Below, piece by piece: positions 33,115-33,743 of a stretch of 33,743 bases of DNA. Position 1 is the first letter of the stretch. Each line of letters starts with the position of its first letter. The notes under the pieces were generated by a model that saw only the letters and a program-made list of their open reading frames with translations, had not been told where the DNA came from and did not search any database. The DNA lies in the NCBI RefSeq assembly GCF_003865365.1, contig NZ_RQVR01000024.1, positions 1 through 33,743 of the forward strand, read 5' to 3'. A program made the position numbers and the translations under genes. The DNA comes from Flavobacterium macacae (GTDB taxonomy: Bacteria; Bacteroidota; Bacteroidia; Flavobacteriales; Flavobacteriaceae).

Positions 33115-33195
33115 TAAATTTAGGACGTAATACGCGTGAATTTCGATTTTTTTTTGCGATTACTGCCCACCGCTCGGCGAAGCCTATCGGTCCTG

Positions 33196-33227
33196 GGGAA
33201 AAATTGTCGCGAAGGGTGATTTTTCCC
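33196..33227. repeat. hairpin in the gap upstream of the toxin-antitoxin operon
   Basis: gggaaaaat (33196-33204) and atttttccc (33219-33227) form a perfect 9-bp stem with a 14-nt loop. Minus-strand reading gives GTTGGGAAAAAT at its start, similar to the GTTGGGC that precedes the helicase. It may be a boundary of the inserted segment; the rest of 33115-33364 shows only two copies of tatacgaaac (33237-33246 and 33282-33291 region) and no gene. Confidence 0.5.
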
Positions 33228-33370
33228 AACTTATAAATATACGAAACAAACTTTCGCCAATCTACCCAAATATAGCGGTATATACGAAACTTTACCGCGG
33301 ATTATTTCAACGAATATAACTAAAAAATCTATTCCAAATCATTTGTTTTTCTTACATTTTAATTATAAAA

Positions 33371-33399
33371 AAAAACGCATCCATCAAGGTTGCGTTTTT
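33371..33399 (-). terminator. rho-independent terminator downstream of the hydroxyisourate hydrolase gene
   Basis: aaaaacgca (33371-33379) pairs with tgcgttttt (33391-33399) around an 11-nt loop. On the minus strand the stem is followed by a long T run (+ strand As at 33367-33375). It lies 43 nt after the stop codon of the gene at 33443. Confidence 0.8.
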
Positions 33400-33442
33400 A
33401 GAAATGATGTAGGTTACAAGCAATAGGCTCGAGAAGTGGGGT

Positions 33443-33743
33443 TTAGTTGCCTCTGTAAGTAGAGTATCCGTATGCCGAAAGTGTGATCGGAACGTGATAG
33501 TGATTTGCGTCTTTTATTTGAAATACCACTTCAATAAAAGGGTAAAAACTATCGGTGTTGTTTTTTTTAAAATACTCGCTGGTATAATAAGTCAGCTTGT
33601 AAATGCCTAGGTTGGGTTTTTCTGAAGGTAGAAAATCTGTAATTCGGCCGTTATCGTCTGTGATTTTTTCATCCACAAAGGACCAGGTTTTTTTCTGCTC
33701 ATTGTACTTTTCTAATTTGATGCTCACGCCAGCAGCAGGCATT
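33443..33743 (-). CDS. uraH: 5-hydroxyisourate hydrolase (transthyretin-like), partial
   Basis: About 100 residues are visible; the gene starts beyond the right edge, so the internal ATG at 33742 is not its start. GMPAAGVSIKLEKY-like sequence at the beginning is the family's N-terminal strand (the usual LDTxxGxPA lies just outside). TDDNGRITDF, YKLTYYTSEYF, YPFIEVVFQI and HYHVPITLSAYGYSTYRGN follow; the last four residues are YRGN where most HIUases end in YRGS. The enzyme opens 5-hydroxyisourate in the urate degradation pathway. It has its own terminator. It probably marks the core-genome side of the accessory region. Confidence 0.92.
   Translation of the reverse strand, partial: MPAAGVSIKLEKYNEQKKTWSFVDEKITDDNGRITDFLPSEKPNLGIYKLTYYTSEYFKKNNTDSFYPFIEVVFQIKDANHYHVPITLSAYGYSTYRGN

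Overview
The window looks like a chromosomal piece of a Bacteroidota bacterium, most likely Flavobacteriaceae (Flavobacterium or a close relative). Supporting signs are the Bacteroidota-type promoter elements (TTG, 19-20 nt, TAnnTTTG), an RteC-domain protein, a TPR/AraC-type regulator with a signal peptide, a DUF6364-type antitoxin, AT-rich coding sequence and A-rich rather than Shine-Dalgarno leaders. The genus is inferred, not proven.

Positions 1-24471 (all + strand) form one large surface-polysaccharide locus of the Wzx/Wzy type. It opens with the 3' end of a UDP-glucose dehydrogenase gene and a glycerol-3-phosphate-type cytidylyltransferase. Sugar-nucleotide genes follow: all four dTDP-L-rhamnose genes (rfbB, C, D, A), a TviB/WbpO-type UDP-HexNAc dehydrogenase, and a GDP-mannose pair (a free-standing cupin plus a guanylyltransferase). 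The very AT-rich core (about 7.2-16.4 kb) encodes a flippase, UDP-galactopyranose mutase, an O-acyltransferase, an EpsG-type polymerase and five or six glycosyltransferases, most of them overlapping by 4-14 nt. Next come a CapE/WbjB-type dehydratase, a cupin, a 2-epimerase, an RmlD-like reductase and a WbuB-like transferase, which fit synthesis and transfer of an L-FucNAc or L-QuiNAc type sugar. The locus closes with an SDR reductase, a WecA-like initiating transferase, a second copy of the cupin and a DegT-type aminotransferase, then a strong terminator.

Positions about 24.5-28.5 kb are clearly richer in G+C. They hold a membrane-anchored TPR/AraC regulator (-), an unknown lipoprotein (+) and an RteC-domain gene (-). 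The lipoprotein and rteC promoters share one architecture: a 20-nt box (19/20 identical), exactly 14 nt, TTG, exactly 20 nt, then TAGCTTTG or TAGATTTG. Each has a second, weaker or equal box one 21-22 nt period upstream. This small predicted regulatory circuit is the most interesting signal I found.

Positions 28.7-33.1 kb are an accessory patch: a decayed IS3-type orfA, a 910-aa SF2 helicase with two C-terminal membrane segments, and a VapC/antitoxin pair. The helicase and the toxin-antitoxin operon are each followed, 43-46 nt after the stop codon, by the same roughly 215-bp element, so they look like inserted cassettes. The window ends in the 3' part of a 5-hydroxyisourate hydrolase gene (-), a likely core-genome gene. 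No rRNA, tRNA or CRISPR array was seen.
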